DNA of 64,000 nt, from the NCBI RefSeq assembly GCF_040412425.1, contig NC_089762.1, positions 18,667,712 to 18,731,711 of the forward strand. Direction: 5' to 3'. The notes below the pieces were generated by a model, which did not search any database, had not been told where the DNA came from, and saw only the letters and a program-made list of their open reading frames with translations. A program made the position numbers and the translations under genes. Position 1 is the stretch's first letter; the number at the start of each line of letters is the position of its first letter. Source of the stretch: Macrobrachium rosenbergii. Lineage: Eukaryota; Arthropoda; Malacostraca; Decapoda; Palaemonidae. This document shows, one piece after another, positions 61,180 to 64,000 of this stretch.

Positions 61180-62400
61180 TAGAATAAAGGAAGTAATTGG
61201 TAACTCCTTGCAAGGAGAAAATTCAGAGAGTTTCAATTGATAGATGGTTGTTGTATAAGACTTCAGACGAACCAAATGCTTGTTCACGTTTGTACATTCC
61301 TAATACACTAATACAAGATACTTAGAATCAACCCATCTGTCGCTGCTGTATTTGTGACATCCTGGAATTAAGAAAACATGTAGAACAATCACTAGAAACT
61401 ACTTTTGGCCTGATGTAGTGAAGATGCTACTCGATTTGTCTGTTAGAATTGTACTCCTATGTAATATACATAAGGGGGAAGTCAAATCGTCAAGGCCTTC
61501 CGGAAATGCATCCTTCCAGAATTAAATCCTTCGCAGTCACAATGGATTTCTTAGGTCCATCTCTGAACATTATCAGAGGAAAATAAACAGATTTTGGTTT
61601 TCATTGACTATTTGACCAGATATGTAGAAATTAGAGTTCCAACTAGAAACAGAGAAGTATCAATTTGCAGAAGCCTTTAAGTCTAGAATTATAACTAGAC
61701 ATTCATGTCCTCAAGTTTTGCTCTCAGACAATGCTGTTGAATTTACTAGTGACATTCTAATCTAGAATTTGTGTGACTTTATGAAATACAGAAATGTCAA
61801 CAACAGCATATAAGCCAAGCTCAAATGGAGGTAGAAAGAACAAATCGCAAGATAAAGGATGTTCTGAAAACATTGGTAAATCCCTAGCACTGAAGACTGG
61901 GACTTGACTCGAAGACATACAATTTACTCTAAACAACACAGTAAATGAGTCAATAGGAGAAACTCCTCATTTATTATATGGCTACCAAAAGAGAATGCCA
62001 CCCACTTTGGATGATGTCACAGACCACCCAGACGCACGCAGGCACCATGAGGATCTATATTGCTTGGAAGACAAGTAGTCGCACGTACGAGACCGTTAAA
62101 GTCACTAGGCTAGATTAAAGGAGTTACATAAAAATCTAGTAAGTATTACAATAACAGATCCACCATACCCTCGTTAAAGGTAGGACAACAAGTTTATGTA
62201 CTAATCATGTTCTTGAAGGACCTAATATTAAAGTATCACCAAATTGAGGTCCATATAGAGTTTGTAGTTTTGAAGTTGGAATAAATTCAAGTACGCATGA
62301 AATTACCTTGAAAGAATCCATTGCACATTGAACCACATTAAAGTGAATCTATTCAGAACCTTGGTTTGTTCATCCAGTTAAAGGATTTGTCCAATAAAGA
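61180..62400 (+). pseudogene. gypsy integrase remnant
   Basis: His/Cys-like sequence near 61330-61450 is followed by the rve core. The acidic sites are visible as VFIDYLTR near 61595-61620, LLSDNAVEF near 61720-61745 and EVERTNRKIKD near 61828-61860. A C-terminal stretch (GYQKRMPPTLDD near 61980, then FLKDLILK-like sequence) follows. All are in different frames. Confidence 0.65.
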
Positions 62401-62843
62401 TAAGATAGATAATAAAATAGAATCTTCAATGACCCCAAGGTAATTTGAGAAGAAGTAATGGCAAGTGCAATGGTAAAACAAATGTAGTTGATAAGATTTA
62501 CTGCTTGATACTATTTCAGCAAATGGATTGTAGTGGTGGTTGGCAGTGAGTCAAATTGTGAACTCACTGTACAACTAAGGAAGGGAGCTATCATCAAGGA
62601 ACATGGCAAGGCTAAGATGATACAGGACCTAGCCACAGCAGATCCAGACGGACTCATTATCGATCAGAGAGAGCAGTTAGCCAGCTGAGCAATCAGATAC
62701 AGGCAGTGATTACAAAGTGTCCAAGTAGAAATTTGTAACATGCTCTCCGTTGCAGAGGGACATCGATAGTGTTATGCCAAGGAAAGTAGTGTGCTGATCA
62801 CTTATACCCTTTATAGGCGTCGTTTACACAATCTCTTTGGAGT

Positions 62844-63650
62844 ATGACCGATGGTAATGCTGAAAGGCTAAAGGAAAGAGTGGCTCAACTTGAAAATTGG
62901 GCTTCTGAGCAGGGCACTGTCTATAATAAAGTAATAGGAAATGTCAATCAAAATCAGAAAATGATCACAAAGAAAGAATTTGTGAATAGTGCTCTCCATA
63001 ATGTTTCATCAGAAACTACTAAAATCCATCAAACAGAAATGATGGAGCAATCAAATTATAGAAACAAGTAATTTTCTGGAATACAAAGAACTACTCAATG
63101 CAATCATGATGGCAGGTAAAACCTGCTGTCGCCTTTCTGATAACCCCAGTGAAATTGGTGAAGCCATTATTCAGAAATGTGTTGTGAACAATCACTTGAA
63201 GCCACTAGTAGAAATATAGTGGGACTATTATGTACTCCGATAACAGTGAAAGTGGTAGCCAATCAAATCATACTAGTGATCCCTTTCAACAATCCAGAGA
63301 CGTCAACTCATTGATGTCAGTCTATCCATTCCTAATGGTAGTAGATAATAATAAGTCCATTGTACTAGAAGGAACAGTTCTGACACTTTGCCTTGCAGCA
63401 TGATTCTTTCCTAGTGACTGAAATTCCTGAACATAAATTCAGGAATGTGCTGTCATGCTTAATGATGGTGTATATGTTTGTAACATTGTGAATTTCTATG
63501 AACCATTGAGTGCTCTTCATTGCCTAGATGATCTTGTAAACAAGAATGGTAAGAACCATTGTAAATATATACCGTTTGCAAACTTTCAAGGGGCTCAATC
63601 ATTGATGATGAAATTTTGTGTTCTCAGCAAACAGATTGAATGCTAAGATT
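62844..63650 (+). pseudogene. ORF remnants in env position of the gypsy element
   Basis: 62844-63071 (MTDGNAERLKERVAQLENW...) is probably coiled coil. 63455-63646 has regularly placed cysteines (LHCLDDLVN, HCKYIPF). Its place after integrase and its helical-then-Cys-rich layout fit an envelope-like protein of errantivirus-type gypsies, but no fusion peptide or transmembrane segment was confirmed. It could also be an unrelated third ORF. It is broken by stops. Confidence 0.35.
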
Positions 63651-64000
63651 GACTGTAAGTCAAACAAAACAGAAGTAGTTTTCATATTAACGTACACCAT
63701 TTTCATCTGCTTGTGAATTTGGTCATTTTACATAATTTGTAATATGTAAAACCACAGTTTTCACGACGTACAGTTTGACTTTAGTAAAAGTGTGCATCAT
63801 TTGCAGTTAACGAATTTCAACTTTCAGAACTGGAATTGGAGACATTCAAAGTTAGAAGAGGTCTATATACTTTCTTCATACATATAAGACCGAGATTTCT
63901 CCTATTATGTCATTCATAAATGTCATTCTTTGGTACTGTTTGCTTTTGTTTCTTTTTGTAATTGTTCAGAAATTAATATTGAATAAGTTTACCTAATCAA
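63651..64000. other. right-edge non-coding sequence
   Basis: AT-rich. It may contain the start of the 3' LTR of the gypsy element, but nothing can be matched within the window. Confidence 0.3.

Larger units (their letters stand above)
57000..63650 (+). mobile_element. Ty3/gypsy element with env-position ORF, heavily decayed
   Basis: Gag, protease, RT, RNase H, integrase and a downstream ORF appear in canonical order, in many broken frames. The RT region aligns with the left-edge fragment at 1-1250 (for example CAAAGACCCAT and AGTTCCAAAGAAAGACGG blocks), so both belong to one family. No LTRs were identified. The 3' end is probably outside the window. Confidence 0.8.

Overview
The window is repeat-dense arthropod-type nuclear DNA, most likely from a decapod crustacean. 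Three things point that way. Dispersed repeats that I recognise from shrimp and crab genomes are present at 13590, 15508, 47345 and 52690. Simple repeats (TA, TG, GA, AAT) are very abundant. Nearly all recognisable coding sequence belongs to broken transposable or virus-like elements. The only sequence that looks like a cellular gene is a pair of minus-strand exons for U1/matrin-type C2H2 zinc fingers (45486-45659 and 48826-48987), with a dead third copy at 41411-41574. There is no bacterial-type organisation and no CRISPR array, rRNA or true tRNA.

Layout, left to right. 1-1250: Ty3/gypsy reverse transcriptase/RNase H fragment. 1836-5564: degenerate protein-primed family B DNA polymerase (pPolB) of a Polinton-like element, with its palm/thumb part tandemly duplicated. 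6049-7796: broken BED-finger hAT-like transposase. 7990-11660: head-to-tail composite repeat with minisatellites, interrupted by a LINE 3' end. 11830-13330: broken FLYWCH/MULE transposase. 14430-19190: non-LTR retrotransposon with a CCCH-finger ORF1, carrying a nested SINE (17-bp target duplication) and a nested MITE (TA duplication).

20339-36225 is the centrepiece: a degraded but almost complete Polinton/adintovirus-like element. All its genes are on the plus strand: pPolB, FtsK/A32-type packaging ATPase, retroviral-type integrase with chromodomain, several unassigned element proteins, a small basic core-like protein, a double-jelly-roll major capsid protein and an adenain-type cysteine protease. 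Together these would have replicated, packaged, matured and integrated the element. The 5' part of the pPolB gene shows introns with matching phases and a duplicated, stop-bearing exon. A young Ty3/gypsy element (27478-30042) sits inside the integrase gene with a 5-bp target duplication.

36714-39229 is a pogo/Tigger DNA transposon with both terminal inverted repeats. 39374-39735 is a second MITE of the family at 17131. 39833-40860 is a tandem array of about 350-bp units, each with tRNA-like A and B boxes, running into about 500 bp of (TA)n. 41362-49000 holds the zinc-finger exons within a segmental duplication. 49000-55000 is mostly non-coding. About 57000 to the right edge is a long, badly decayed Ty3/gypsy element of the same family as the left-edge fragment, in the order gag, protease, RT, RNase H, integrase and an env-position ORF.

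Functional statements are family-level inferences from motifs. No database search was run.
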